Below, in pieces: positions 44,555-55,670 of a DNA stretch of 64,000 nucleotides (its first letter is position 1; each line of letters begins with the position of its first letter). The notes under the pieces are model-generated. The model saw only the letters and a list, made by a program, of their open reading frames with translations, was not told where the DNA came from and ran no database searches. Both the position numbers and the translations under genes were made by a program. Location of the stretch: assembly GCA_037127255.1 (NCBI GenBank), contig JBANSL010000009.1, forward strand, positions 18,437,475 to 18,501,474, given 5' to 3'. The DNA comes from Persicaria tinctoria. Its lineage: Eukaryota > Streptophyta > Magnoliopsida > Caryophyllales > Polygonaceae.

Positions 44555-46558
44555 ATGGCAGCTGCGGAGAGACAGGAACAGCTGGTCGCTAGGCTTACCA
44601 GGGAATTGGCCGCAAAGGATACTGCTATCGCCGCTAAGGATGCTGCTATCGCCGCTGAGAGAGCAGCAAGGGAACAAGCACAGGCTGAGCTTGCCCAATA
44701 TCAAACCACGGCAGAGGACTACATGCATCCAACACTCGTCGTGCCTGAATCGGCGATTCTAATCCCTGATAACTCTTTTGAAATTCGCACTCAATTTCTT
44801 ATAGAGCTTAAAAATAATGCCTTCTATGGTAGATTTAATGAGTGTCCTCTTGAACATATTACAAACTTTTCTGACATGTGTCGTACTATTGCTGAAGGTA
44901 CAACCCTGGAATATGTCAAGATGAAATCTTTTCGCTGGTCTATCGCTGGGCCTGCACTGAAATGGATGGAAGGGCTGAAAGCAAGATCACTCACAACCTG
45001 GGCCCAAGTAGAGCAAGAGTTTCTGAACAAATTCTTCCCACCCGCCAAAACAGCACATCTCCGCCAGAGAATCACCGCCTTCAAACAGAAGCAAGGGGAA
45101 CCGCTGGCAAAGGCATGGGAGCGCTACAAGGAACTTCTGCGATCTTGCCCTACTCATGGACAGCCACCCTACGTCATTCAGGAGATCTTCTTCAACTCTC
45201 TTGATCAAGTCACTAAGGACAGAATCAACCATTATACTCGCTATGAGTATCTGACAATGCCTCCAAGTGACGCATGGGGTGTGCTAGAAAAGCTCACTAA
45301 CTACGACAACCAGTATGGGTCTACTGCAACTTATGAAGAGAACCCATACGCTAGGCCAGCACCATCCATGCCCCTCTATGAGCCACCTAAGGAGATTGAT
45401 CCTGATGTAAGGGAGCAATACTACAGAGACCAGAATAAGAAGCTCATCAAGCAAGTAAAGTATCTCTCTGTCAACCAACCTTGCATTGAATGCGGATCGC
45501 AAAGGCACACCACTCCTGAGTGCCCACACGCAGAACAAGTCAGGATGGCAGAGCATCATGAGGATGTAGCTTACGCAGGGAGACCCAGTCGCTACATGGG
45601 GGACCAAAGGTTTCAGCAACCACATTGGAACCAAGGCATCCCTAGGAACCCCCCGCCCTACAGAGCTCCGGGACATCCGGAAAGGGAGCAGAAAAAGGAT
45701 GATATACAGACAATCCTGGAGGAAATACGGAGGAACCACTCAGAAACTAGGCAATCTTTCAACTCCGTCAACACTCAGATGCAAGGTGTCAACTCTAGGC
45801 TTGGGGAAATTGATATCTGGCGTAAATCAGTTGATACACAGATTGGTCAGCTAGCAGCAGGAATCCCCAGACAGTCAGGGTCACTTCCAGGATCTTCAGA
45901 ACCAAATCCTAAGGGAAAGACTGGACACATCGCTGCTATAAAACTCAGAAGCGGCCATCAACTGCAAGAGCCAGAGGTCGAAAAGCAGCAGAACGACGAG
46001 GAACAGCAAGTCGACCTCGACAAACCTCTAGTTGATCTCGACAAAGGCCTACTCGACCTCGAGGAGAACCTACCAAAATCTTCGTCTGCACCACACAGCA
46101 ACTCGACTGAGCCCAACCTGGTCGATGTCGACAAGAATGTAGTCGATGTCGAGGAGCCTCTGGTCAACATAGAGCAGCCTGCAGCACCTCCGACGTCTGT
46201 TCTGGCTCCGAATCAGAAAAAGAAGCTCCCTTTCCCCACAAAATCTCTAAAAGACCCGGCAGAAAAGAAATTTCAGCGCTTCATCAAGATACTTCAGAAA
46301 CTCAACGTTATCATCCCCTTCACAGAAGCTCTCAATGAAATGCCATCCTATGTCAAGTTCCTGAAGGAGATTCTGAGCAAAAAGCTATCGATGGCTGAAA
46401 TCACAGAGGAGTGCAGCCATCTGGACATATTGGAGAAGAGGCCGGATCCAGGTAAGTTTGCTATAACTATTGGATTTGGTCCATATAAAATTAATGCCCT
46501 ATGTGATCTTGGAGCTAGTGTGAGTATAATGCAACAATTTGGTCCAAGATTAAGATAG
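44555..46558 (+). CDS. Inner gypsy Gag with start of protease, 667 residues
   Basis: The frame starts MAAAERQEQLVARLTRELAA with an Ala-rich coiled coil (about 1-50). The retrotransposon gag domain follows (IAGPALKWMEGLKARSLTTW, EFLNKFFPPAKTAHLRQRI, YEYLTMPPSDAWGVLEKLTN), then a zinc-finger-like CIECGSQRHTTPECP that keeps CX2C and a later Cys. A linker with repeated VDLDK/VDVEE units is encoded by TCGANNTCGA boxes (about residues 485-540). Next comes the conserved IPFTEALNEMPSYVKFLKEIL and the protease start ALCDLGASVSIM. A frameshift right after SIM adds six alien residues and stops. The gag part itself is open. Confidence 0.88.
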   Translation: MAAAERQEQLVARLTRELAAKDTAIAAKDAAIAAERAAREQAQAELAQYQTTAEDYMHPTLVVPESAILIPDNSFEIRTQFLIELKNNAFYGRFNECPLEHITNFSDMCRTIAEGTTLEYVKMKSFRWSIAGPALKWMEGLKARSLTTWAQVEQEFLNKFFPPAKTAHLRQRITAFKQKQGEPLAKAWERYKELLRSCPTHGQPPYVIQEIFFNSLDQVTKDRINHYTRYEYLTMPPSDAWGVLEKLTNYDNQYGSTATYEENPYARPAPSMPLYEPPKEIDPDVREQYYRDQNKKLIKQVKYLSVNQPCIECGSQRHTTPECPHAEQVRMAEHHEDVAYAGRPSRYMGDQRFQQPHWNQGIPRNPPPYRAPGHPEREQKKDDIQTILEEIRRNHSETRQSFNSVNTQMQGVNSRLGEIDIWRKSVDTQIGQLAAGIPRQSGSLPGSSEPNPKGKTGHIAAIKLRSGHQLQEPEVEKQQNDEEQQVDLDKPLVDLDKGLLDLEENLPKSSSAPHSNSTEPNLVDVDKNVVDVEEPLVNIEQPAAPPTSVLAPNQKKKLPFPTKSLKDPAEKKFQRFIKILQKLNVIIPFTEALNEMPSYVKFLKEILSKKLSMAEITEECSHLDILEKRPDPGKFAITIGFGPYKINALCDLGASVSIMQQFGPRLR

Positions 46559-46559
46559 G

Positions 46560-47175
46560 TGCCCTAGAGCCTGTGGATGCTAGACTTTACATGGCCAACA
46601 ACACGGTGGTCATTCCAACAGGCATGGTGAACAACGTCCCAGTACAAGTAGGTAAATTCTTTGTCCCTGCTGATTTCTTAGTTGTTGATATGCAAGAAGA
46701 TCCTGCTTGTCCAATTATTCTAGGAAGACCATTCGTGGCGACGGTGGATGCCAACATAAGCGTACGGAAAGGAGTGCTCACCTTCAACATCAGCGATGAG
46801 GTAATTGAGTATTCCGTTAATAAAACTGAAAGGCATACAGGTCCAATGGAAGAGGTCAAATCTATCTCAGCTGGCTACATCACCTGCGGGGAACCTAAGG
46901 TCAGAAATATGACCCCTGAAGAGATAGAAAAGAGGGACATGGAGGCCCATGTGGAGGAGATCATGGCAATCCTCAAGGAGAACACAGAGAATCCAATCGA
47001 CACGGACCAAGGTAAGTCGTTGTGGATTAATTATTTTTCGGATGCCTTGACAGGGACTAAGTATGGGGTCAAGATCGACCAAGGCTCCTCGACATCGAGT
47101 AGAACCCTCGTCGATCTCGACCAGACCAAGGAGACTCCACCGGCACCAGCATCGTCGAGCAGCGAACCAGACTAA
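46560..47175 (+). pseudogene. Inner gypsy protease C-terminal half and linker
   Basis: After the frameshift at about 46530 the protease continues (LYMANNTVVIPTGMVNNVP, CPIILGRPFVATVDANISV). A linker rich in Glu (MTPEEIEKRDMEAHVEEIM) then leads into Ser/Asp repeats and a TAA at 47173. No RT follows. Confidence 0.8.
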
Positions 47176-47695
47176 CCAGGCTCGTCGATCTCGACCACCC
47201 TTGTGGAGGTCGACCACCACTCGGCCAACCCGACTTCGCCTTCCTTGTCAATGACAACACCGGAGCCAGGAGCCTCGTCGATCTCGACCAGCCTTGTCGA
47301 GATCGACCACCACCCGATGCCACCAGACCTTTCTTCTTCGACGCCACAGCAACCTGGAGGAGAGCCCTCGTCGATCTCGACTAGTCTTGTCGAGGTCGAC
47401 CACCACTCGGCTCCACCAGATCCGCCTTCGTCGAAGAGCAAGCCACCAGGAGCAGAGCCCTTGTCGATGTCGAGTAGTCTACTCGAGGTCGACAAGCCTT
47501 CTTCGTCGACTTCTGCCTCTTCGAGCAGGACACCACCAGAACCAGCAGACTCGTCGAGATCGACTAGCCCTAGTCGAGATCGACAAAACACAGTGGTCCC
47601 TGATTCCGTCTCTGCGAAGGTGAGCCAAGGTATGGATCTTTCTTCTCCTATTTCCATTAAAGATTTATCTATACATGGGAGATGTCTGCCTTGAT
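47085..47695 (+). repeat. Translated TCGANNTCGA box array in the inner gypsy
   Basis: GTCGATCTCGACC, GTCGAGATCGACC and GTCGAGGTCGACC units recur every 20-90 bp. In the open plus frame (to TGA at 47694) they encode SSISTSLVEIDHH- and SSLLEVDK-like units. The minus strand is also open because the box is palindromic. This is low-complexity coding or non-coding sequence with no known domain. Confidence 0.7.
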
Positions 47696-47697
47696 AT

Positions 47698-47922
47698 GTG
47701 CGATTGTGCAGGATTTCCAATGATGAGCCTAAGGAGTATGAAGTTGGAGACAAGCTCTATGTCTCCAAATCAAAGGATCATTGGTTTCCCAACAAATTCA
47801 ACAAGAAGCGGATGGAACCGTTCGTGGTGAACAAGATCCATTCTGGAGGATTGCAGCTGATGGACAAGAATGGAGTCTTATTTGAGGCCCAAGCTACATG
47901 GGCCCTGCAAATGCCACCTTGA
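47698..47922 (+). pseudogene. Gypsy integrase C-terminal remnant
   Basis: About 70 codons contain EYEVGDKLYVSKSKDHWFPN and PFVVNKIHSGGLQLMDKNG, which resembles the GPF/Y-type tail of gypsy integrases. It is preceded by unrelated repeat DNA, so it marks the right border of the pol deletion in the inner element. Confidence 0.5.
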
Positions 47923-49492
47923 GCTAAATGGAAAAGTCGGCCTAGCGACTATAAAATCGAGAGCATGTACATAGACTTTTTAGGACATTTGAGGCTTTGT
48001 TTTTTTTGTTTTTGGTTTTGAACATTTCTTTGATTTTTGTTGTTTGTATTATGGGTATATGTCTTCTATTTTTCAGGTCAATGGATAGAGCCAAGCTATA
48101 TTCATACTCGGCCAAGAGGGGATTCCAATCTGCACAACTGTCTTGTGAGTTTCTTTCTTTACCCTTACCTTGTTTTTATACAGTGAGGACACTGTAATGT
48201 TTAAGTATGGGGTGGGGGAAGGGCTTACTTCATGCATAATTGCCATATTTGACATTATTTGTGCATATTTGGAATTTATTTCTTAGAATTGCTACATGGC
48301 TATTTTCGAATGCATTATTGATTTATGTGCTTATATGCATTATTGATTTATGTGCTTAATTGCTACATGGCTGTTTCCCTTTATTTGACATTATTCTTAG
48401 AATTGCTACATGGCTAATTGCCATATTTGTCATTTTGAGAAAAATGACCCCCATTTTAAATTTTTGATAAATGTCATGGAAGCTTATATTGAACTCGACG
48501 ATGCAAAATTGGATTCATTAGAGATATAGCATGAAATTGCCTAGTAAAGGGAAGTCACAATGAAGTGCATTATTTATTGAAAACCATGAAAGGAGGTAAA
48601 ATTTGATGTTGTTTTTGACATGTTGCATGATAAAATGAAGGAGGACTTTATATTTTCCATATAATGCTCATTGTTTATAATCCTAGCCTTACCTATGCTT
48701 ATGCATCACAAAAGCCATAATATGCCATATTTCATATATTGCTCCACATGTTCTAAAATATTTCCATTCTTTACCTTATCCGGGGATTATGTTGAGAATG
48801 ATGTTACATTATGGAGATGTCATATGGTTTTTATGTTGTTGTGTTCATTATTGGAGTTTGGAAGGAATTTGTTTGAAATATATGGAAAATTTAATGAGTG
48901 AAAGAAAATCCAATCACCTCAGGAGATAAAGGTAGATTGACCCTGCTCTCTGAGATAATAGTTTGGAGAGATGGGACACATAGTGAGGAGTCCAAAGCAC
49001 TAAGTATCCGGGGCCATTCATGACACCCATGTTTGCGACTCGCGAGAAGGCAGTGCTGAGGTCAGAGAGGTAAAAGCATTATTATTGAGAAAAAGCATTA
49101 TGAAAGGTGATGAATCAAATGAAGAAGGAATGTGGAAATTCAGTTTGGAAAGTACTCCACTTCCCCGGATCAAAAGCACCACATTGCCAAAAATTGCCCA
49201 CCTTTTAGCCTTTTACCAATCTACTCCTTCATGAGCTTAAATTAAAGTCTTCTTGATTATCAATGCTTTGTCACGAATGAATTATGTTTTGCATAACCCT
49301 CCTTTTATGAGTAGATGTTGCTTTTACATATTTGCACATGCATGAATCTGTGACACTAGTACCTTTTCGAGGATGGTAATTGATTGCATGGTTATATGAG
49401 AATGAATCTGATATGTTGAGAGTTTGAATTCTTCCCCTGAATGACAAATAAAAGTATTGCTTGAGGACAAGCAAGCTTAAGTATGGGGTGTT
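47923..49492 (+). other. Inner gypsy 3' untranslated region
   Basis: No ORF. It contains TTTAAGTATGGGGTGGGGG near 48199, direct repeats of TTATTGATTTATGTGCTTA (48310-48360) and ATTGCTACATGGCTA (48287-48410), and ends in GAGGACAAGCAAGCTTAAGTATGGGGTG, the polypurine tract before the 3' LTR. Confidence 0.7.
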
Positions 49493-51698
49493 TGTTGTGA
49501 GCTGAATCTGCCATGTTTTACAGTAAATTTTATATCGATTTCTGTATACATTGCATTCATTTGGGCTTAGATAGTACATAACCTATGTAGTTTATGTTTA
49601 TTTGCCAAATTATGGAATCTACACCAGTTTCTGTTTAAATCGCAGAATTCGAGGCGTTTTACAACAATTCTACAGAAGGTCGGAAAAGCTCGGAAAACCA
49701 CTACAAAAGTCCAAGGTCAAAGCAGCAACGGAACCAGTCGAATCGAGCCGAGGAACCAGACTACTCGATCTCGAGTAGACCTTACTCGACCTAGAAGAGC
49801 ATGTCCGAGCAACCTTGGTCGACAGAGCCTGATCGAGAAAGCCAGACCAACCTAGCTCCGGAGGTTACTCGATCTCGACAAGCCCTAGTCGAGAACGACG
49901 AAGACCAGACACCACACCCGGAGTCGAGAAGAGGACTGATCGAGAAGCCGAGGACAAGGACAACCCTACTCGATCTCGACAAGGCTTTGTCGAGATCGAC
50001 AAGCGCCACCACGCCTGTCCGAGTCCATGCCGAGGAGCTCTAGTCGACACCATCAGAGAAACATCCTCGAGCAACCCTACTCGATCTCGACGAACCTTAG
50101 TCGAGATCGACGAGTCCTTGAGTCCAGATCCGAGCTTGCCAAGTAGAGCCAACCGAGGAGACCTAGTCGATGACCCATCCCTACTCGAGGTCGACGAAGG
50201 CTACTCGAGGTCGACGAGCGTCAGGAGCCAAGTCCGAGCCACATCGAGCAGAGCTAGCCGGGAAGTCCAGTCGACGATCAACCCTACTCGAGGTCGAGTA
50301 GACCAGATCCCAGAAACGTGTCGACGAAGACCTGTCCGAGTAGACTTGGGATTCCTTGGGGCCGAAGGAGGAAGATTCTATCCAAATCCATCAAGTCTAT
50401 CCATGGGAGACAAGATCTATCAACATCATGAAGACTTACCCTATTTAGTTTTATCTTTTCCTTTTAGATTTATTTCCATTATTGCTTTTATTTATCTTTT
50501 AAAGTTTTAGATATAATTTTAGATAGAGATAGAAGATTTCTATCCTTGATTAGCAAGGGTTAGAAGGCTATAAATAAGGCCCTAGGGGGCTCAGTTTTAT
50601 TCAATTCCAAGACACACAATTAGTTTAGGCTTTTGAATATAGTTTTATGCAAGTTATTTCTTTTCATTCAATGTATGCGATTGCAATGAGGCGTGAGTAG
50701 TCCACCCACTTCTGGGGCTGGGGTGAGCCCGACGGTGGCCATGTAAGGCGATGCGATAAAGGTCAGATCTTTTGTGCAATTCATTTTCTATTCCTATGAG
50801 CATGATTCTTTTGCGAGAGTTGAAGGTGATCCTTGTTTGTGTTATTGAAGCGAAAGTGAGCTTAATGCAACTTGGATTAATTATGTGAAAAAAGGGTTAG
50901 TAACAATTAGGGTTTATGCGAAAGCCTCTATATGCCTATTTGTTAATGACGAAAGTTATTTGATGGAAAGCATGATCTTTTATGCCTTTATGTGTTACTT
51001 TGCATGGTTATCGTTGTGGTGTTGAAACCCTGGCCTTGGAAGTCTTTTAATATATTGAGTTTATTTCTGTCAAACAAATCTGAGTTTTGGTTCGAAATCT
51101 GCAAATTTAAAGTTTCTATCTTTTACTGTTGTCGACATAGAGGAGATCCTTGTCGATCTCGAGTAAGACGTGGTCGAGATCGAGTAGGACTGGTCTAGGT
51201 CGTGTAGAGTTGTCTTCTGTTGTCGATTTCTGGAATTTATGTCTTTGCTGTTTCTTGTAGATCTCGAGTAGGGGTTGTCGAGATCGAGTTGCCCTTGCCG
51301 GGTTTGCCTGTTTGCTGTGATTTCCGATTTTCTGTTGTCGACTGCCTTTGTCGATCTCGAGTTGACTCTTGTCGAGATCGACGAGCCTCTTTCTTTGCTT
51401 TTACTTGCTGCTTTGCTTTGTCTTTTCTCGTTTTGCATTTGTTCTTTGCTTTTGTTTGTTATTTTCTACTTTTATTTGTCTTTCTTTCCTTGCTTCTGTG
51501 TTTCTGTCTTTCTGCTGCCTTGTCTGTGAGAATTTACAGCTACCTAAGAACTGCTGACGTGCTTCCTCGTGGATTCGATCCTGATTATTCTCTTACTACA
51601 ACGGGAGGAAGTCTTGTATTTATTTGCTGAGACAGGGAAGTCAGTCTGAACTTTATTTTATATTCATTTCATACTTAACCATCCTCCTGCAAACAACA
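49493..51698 (+). repeat. 3' LTR of the inner gypsy (2,206 bp)
   Basis: It starts TGTTGTGAGCTGAATC and ends CTCCTGCAAACAACA. Compared with the 5' LTR it lacks about 20 bp in the box field (near 50295) and about 78 bp near 50622, which accounts for the length difference. Other differences are scattered substitutions that I did not count. Confidence 0.92.
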
Positions 51699-51715
51699 AA
51701 TTGGCGCCGTTGCCG

Positions 51716-53194
51716 AGGACTGAGTTCGACTTGGAGATAAAGGACAAGAAAGGGACTGAGAATCTGGTTGCTGATCATTTATCCAGGCTACCGCCAGAGC
51801 AGTTAGAGGACACTACTACTGAGCCTCCCATCAATGATTCTTTCCCCGATGAGCATCTACTCAGGATCACTGCTGAGATCTTGAATATAGCCACTTCTGA
51901 GGTACAATGGTATGCTGACTTCGTGAACTATATTGTTTGTCATGAGTTGCCTAGTGGTTTATCATTTCAGCAGAAGAAGAAGTTCATGTCAGATGTGAGA
52001 CATTATTTCTAGAATGAGCCTTTTCTTTTCAAAAGGTGCGGTGATGGAGTCTACCGACGTTGCATTCCAGAAGAGGAGGTGGAGAGTGTCATACACCACT
52101 GCCATTCTCTCCCTTGTGGTGGTCATATGAGCTCTTCAAAAACCACCACCAAGATACTACAATCTGGATTTTTCTGGCCTTCTTTGTTCAAAGATGTTCA
52201 CCGTTTCATTATTTCTTGTGATGCTTGTCAGAGAACAGGAAACATTTCTAGAAGGAACGAGATGCCATTGAACACCATACAAGAGGTGGAGATTTTTTAT
52301 GTATGGGGAATCGACTTCATGGGTCCTTTCCCCCCATCTTGCAATAACAAGTACATCTTGGTGGCGGTAGATTACGTTTCAAAGTGGGTGGAAGCCATTG
52401 CGTCTCCAACAAATGACTCAAGAGTGGTCTCCAGATTCTTCAACAAGGTAATCTTCCCTAGATTTGGTACTCCGCGAATTGTCATTAGTGATCGGGGTTC
52501 CCATTTTATTGAGAAGAATTTTAAGGCACTTTTGAGCAAGTATGAGGTGACCCATAAGGTGGCGACACCATACCATCCGCAGACTAGTGGTCAGGTTGAG
52601 GTGTCTAATAGGCAGATTAAGAGCATCTTGGAAAAGACCGTGTCCCGATCTCGCAAGGATTGGGAAATGAAGCTAGACGATGCACTTTGGGCCTATAGAA
52701 CGGCGTATAAGACTCCCATAGGTACTACGCCCTACATACTAGTATATGGGAAGTCTTGTCATCTTCCTGTGGCGCTTGAACACAAGGCCTATTGGGCAAT
52801 CAAGTTGTTCAATTTTGATATGAAGGAGGCCGGTGAGAAGAGGAATCTGCAACTTCAGGAGCTTGAGGAATTGAGGCTAGATGCATATGAGAACGCCAAG
52901 ATTTACAAGGAGAGAACCAAGAAATGGCATGACAGGCTTATCATCCCCAAAACTTTCAAGATTGGTGATCTTGTGTTGCTTTATAACTCTAGATTGAAGC
53001 TTTTTCCTGGCAAGCTAAAATCTAAGTGGGGAGGTCCATTTGAGGTGAAGAAGATATACCCTCATGGAGCGGTCGATGTATGGAGTGAAGAGACCGGTGA
53101 GTTCAAAGTTAATGGGCAAAGGTTGAAGAAGTACTTTGTTGGTCATTCGATTAAGAAGGTAGTTTCCATTGACCTTCTTGATCCGATTGCTTGA
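51716..53194 (+). pseudogene. Outer gypsy: RNase H tail and integrase
   Basis: The frame resumes with EFDLEIKDKKGTENLVADHLSRLP, the end of RNase H. A TAG at 52010 interrupts YF-stop-NEPFLF, where Trp is usual. The integrase has a complete HHCC finger ([12 protein letters not shown] ... [10 protein letters not shown]), the catalytic region ([40 protein letters not shown]) and the C-terminal [20 protein letters not shown]. It ends at TGA 53192. Only the single stop disrupts this part. Confidence 0.9.
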
Positions 53195-53810
53195 AAGGAA
53201 TGGAAGGTCGGCTTCAGACCATAAGCCAGCGCTTCTCGGGAGGCAACCCGAGGTAAGTATTCTTAATTTATTCTCTTTTTCTGCTCTTAAAAAAAAAAAA
53301 GCCCCGAGTGGTATTTCCGAAGAAAGACCGCCACTCGGTCGAGTGGTTATTCCACTCGGCCGAGTGGGATCTGCCAGTGTTTTTTTCTATTACAAAAAAA
53401 AAGGCCCGAGTGGTATTTCCGAAGAAAGACCGCCACTCGGTCGAGTGGTTATTCCACCCGGGCGAGTGGGATCTGCCAGTGTTTTTTTTATTAAAAAAAA
53501 TCAATTTTTTTTTTTTTTCTCTTTTTCTTTTCCTTCTTTCTTTTTCTCTCTAGTCCTCCACTCGCCCTTTTTGTCACAATCTCGGCCCTCTTGCTGAACG
53601 CTCTCACGCTCTCACGCTGTGGAAGGGCTCGTTCTCTCACTCACACGCCCTCTCACTCAGCCCCACCCCACCGGCGCACCAGCCGCCGCCCTCGTGCCCA
53701 GCCGGCGCCGCCTCCCAGTGCCGCCCTGCAGCCGCCAGCGCCGCCACTCCCATTCCTCTCTTTCTTCCATTGCTAGTCTCTCTTTTCTCCTCCTTTTCTT
53801 CAAGAACTTG
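53195..53810 (+). promoter_or_regulatory. Outer gypsy leader upstream of the env-like ORF; tandem boxes and GC-rich exon
   Basis: Two tandem copies of a unit of about 108 bp (53295-53400 and 53403-53510) carry CCCGAGTGGTATTTCCG, CCACTCGGTCGAGTGG and CACTCGGCCGAGTGGGAT. A pyrimidine-rich, then GC-rich 5'-UTR-like stretch (53571-53800) ends in a clean donor, AACTTG|GTAAGT, at 53810/53811. Confidence 0.55.
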
Positions 53811-54532
53811 GTAAGTTTCCTCCTCTTCTAACCTCTTTTGCTCAGATTCGGTTATTTCTTCAACTAATTTGAGTTTTGAGTGGTTGTTTTGAGGAATTGA
53901 AATTGTTAGGGTTTGCGGAGATTGAGTTGGGGGAAATTGGGGTTTTGAGGATTGGATGAATTTATTAGTGAATTTGTGCTTGTACATCTCTTGAGTTTGT
54001 TTGTTAATGGTTAATGAGGAAATGTGGTTGAATTTTTGAGGAAATTTTGATGAATGTGGTTAAATTTGATTGTTGGAGGAGATGAATGTGTTGTTGAATT
54101 TTTTTCAAGTCTTGTGTGCATTCCAATAAATCTTGTGGCTTGCTTAAATTTTATTGAGCTTGAGGGTGTTGTTAGGGTGATTTTGTACCCATGGTTTACT
54201 TCAAATTCTTGTTATGGGGTAAGTGTGCATAAATTGATGATCTGTTATTGGAATTGGGGGTGTCTATTTGTTGAGTTTTTATTATGTGAATTGTGGGAGT
54301 TAAATATCCATGAGAATATTTCTTTGTACTCCTTGTTTGAAATTATTTGATGTTGCTCTTGAGTAAAGATTGTGGCTTGTTGGAGCTTTGTGCATGGACC
54401 CTTATTTGACCATATGTTGATGCAAGTGTTCTAAGTATGGGGTGATAGTGTGTGCTTGTTTATACCTAGTTGTTAACCCCTTGGTGTTGCTACTTGTGTA
54501 ATGTGGTTGATGGTTTGTTTGCTCTGCTATAG
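53811..54532 (+). other. Inferred intron before the env-like ORF
   Basis: GTAAGT at 53811 and CTCTGCTATAG at 54522-54532 bound 722 T-rich bases without coding potential. The acceptor lies 9 nt before the ATG at 54542. A spliced transcript for the post-pol ORF is inferred from these sites only. Confidence 0.5.
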
Positions 54533-54541
54533 ATACTTTCA

Positions 54542-55670
54542 ATGGGAGACCCACTACCCATCCGTTTGACCACATCCGAGCAGAGGAAGCTTTATGCCAA
54601 AGTGCAGAAAAGAGATGTGCGCTCAACTCAGTAACAAGCTCTCTCTTCGAGCTATTTGGGATTGTCGGTTGCCTTCCTGCCCTCAGCTGATTAGGGAGTT
54701 GGTGTGCACATTCAAATATAACACGGACGATGTGACATTCCGCTTGGGGAATAAGAATCACACACTCACCTTGGAGCAATTCTGCACTGTCTTCGGCATC
54801 CCTAACACCGGGGAGACATCTACTTTGGGGCAGGGAGAGAGGGACCGCTTCTGGTATCAACTAACGCACGAATCTGGCTATCGGGCCGATAGGGCTAAAA
54901 GTTCTTCCTGTTTACATCCGGCTATCCGCTTGTTCCACCGGTTCCTCGCGAGTACAGTCTTTGCTCGAGAGGGAAGTCAAGGGTGCTTGGGGGCACTTGA
55001 GTTGCGAACCTTGTATGCCGCCCTCAGCGACCGACCTGTCAATCTGGGGCATATAATGGTGACACGGTGGGAGAAGGAGGCGAGAGGTTCATCCGCTATC
55101 TCCATTGGGGCAATGGTTTCCATGCTTGCTGGTGCCGTCAATATCGACATCTCCATCTATGAGCAGATCACCCCTCAGATCGAGTGGTCTCATGAGGAGC
55201 TAGAGCGCTGTCAGATTCTTGTGTTCAACGGGGAGCACGCCTTCTGCAAGGATAGGTCTACGACGAAGCGCCATTTACCGCTCCCCCTTCCACCGCATCT
55301 GACGGTCCAGAATGCACACAACTGGTATGATGGGATTTCAGCCCACTTGGATACTCTCTACGGTGCTGCAGCTGCGCAGCCTTCTGATGTTATTGGGCCC
55401 TCTAGGACCTCTCGTGCCCCCAATGTTGCTGATTACATGGACGCTGCGCCGAGCGAGCCTCCTCAGTTTACCAGCGATAGAGCTTATTTCGATTACCAGT
55501 TCGGCCAGCTGCGATCTTACTTCGATAGGCGCTTTGATGCTATCGACACCCAGCTACACTACTTGCAGTCTCGACAAGAAGAGGAGCATCAAGAGGACTC
55601 TGAAGAGGAAGAGGAGGAAGAGCAGAACGACTTAGATGACTCGGTTGAGGGCGAGTCGGATACTTTCTAG
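54542..55670 (+). pseudogene. Athila ORF1-type ('env-like') protein
   Basis: The first ATG (54542) reads MGDPLPIRLTTSEQRKLYAK, then is lost to a frameshift near 54600-54650. The remaining 358 codons (from 54594) are open. They include a domain of the Arabidopsis Athila ORF1 kind (VTFRLGNKNHTLTLEQFCTV, SGYRADRAKS, HPAIRLFHRFLASTVFAR, GALELRTLYAAL) and end in a coiled, Glu-rich tail with DEEEEE-type runs. Position after pol matches Athila's env-like ORF. I see no convincing signal peptide or membrane anchor. Function is unknown. Confidence 0.7.

Larger units (their letters stand above)
42081..51698 (+). mobile_element. Inner gypsy element: Athila-type, gag-only, 9.6 kb
   Basis: LTRs are 42081-44384 (2,304 bp, TGTCGTGAGCTG...CAAACAACA) and 49493-51698 (2,206 bp). 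The PBS at 44388-44405 is complementary to tRNA-Asp, and the PPT is AAGTATGGGGTGT before 49493. The interior keeps gag and protease, a Ser/Asp-rich repeat region and a 70-codon integrase tail. RT, RNase H and the integrase core are absent, so it depends on other elements (TR-GAG type). No TSD is found: the right side ends in a PBS copy (51699-51715) instead of the host sequence expected from 42076-42080. Confidence 0.88.

Noticed and set aside
47172..47753. 193-codon minus-strand ORF with Leu-Val-Glu-Ile-Asp-like repeats
   Set aside because: It arises because the TCGANNTCGA box is palindromic. The plus strand is equally open, and neither shows a domain.
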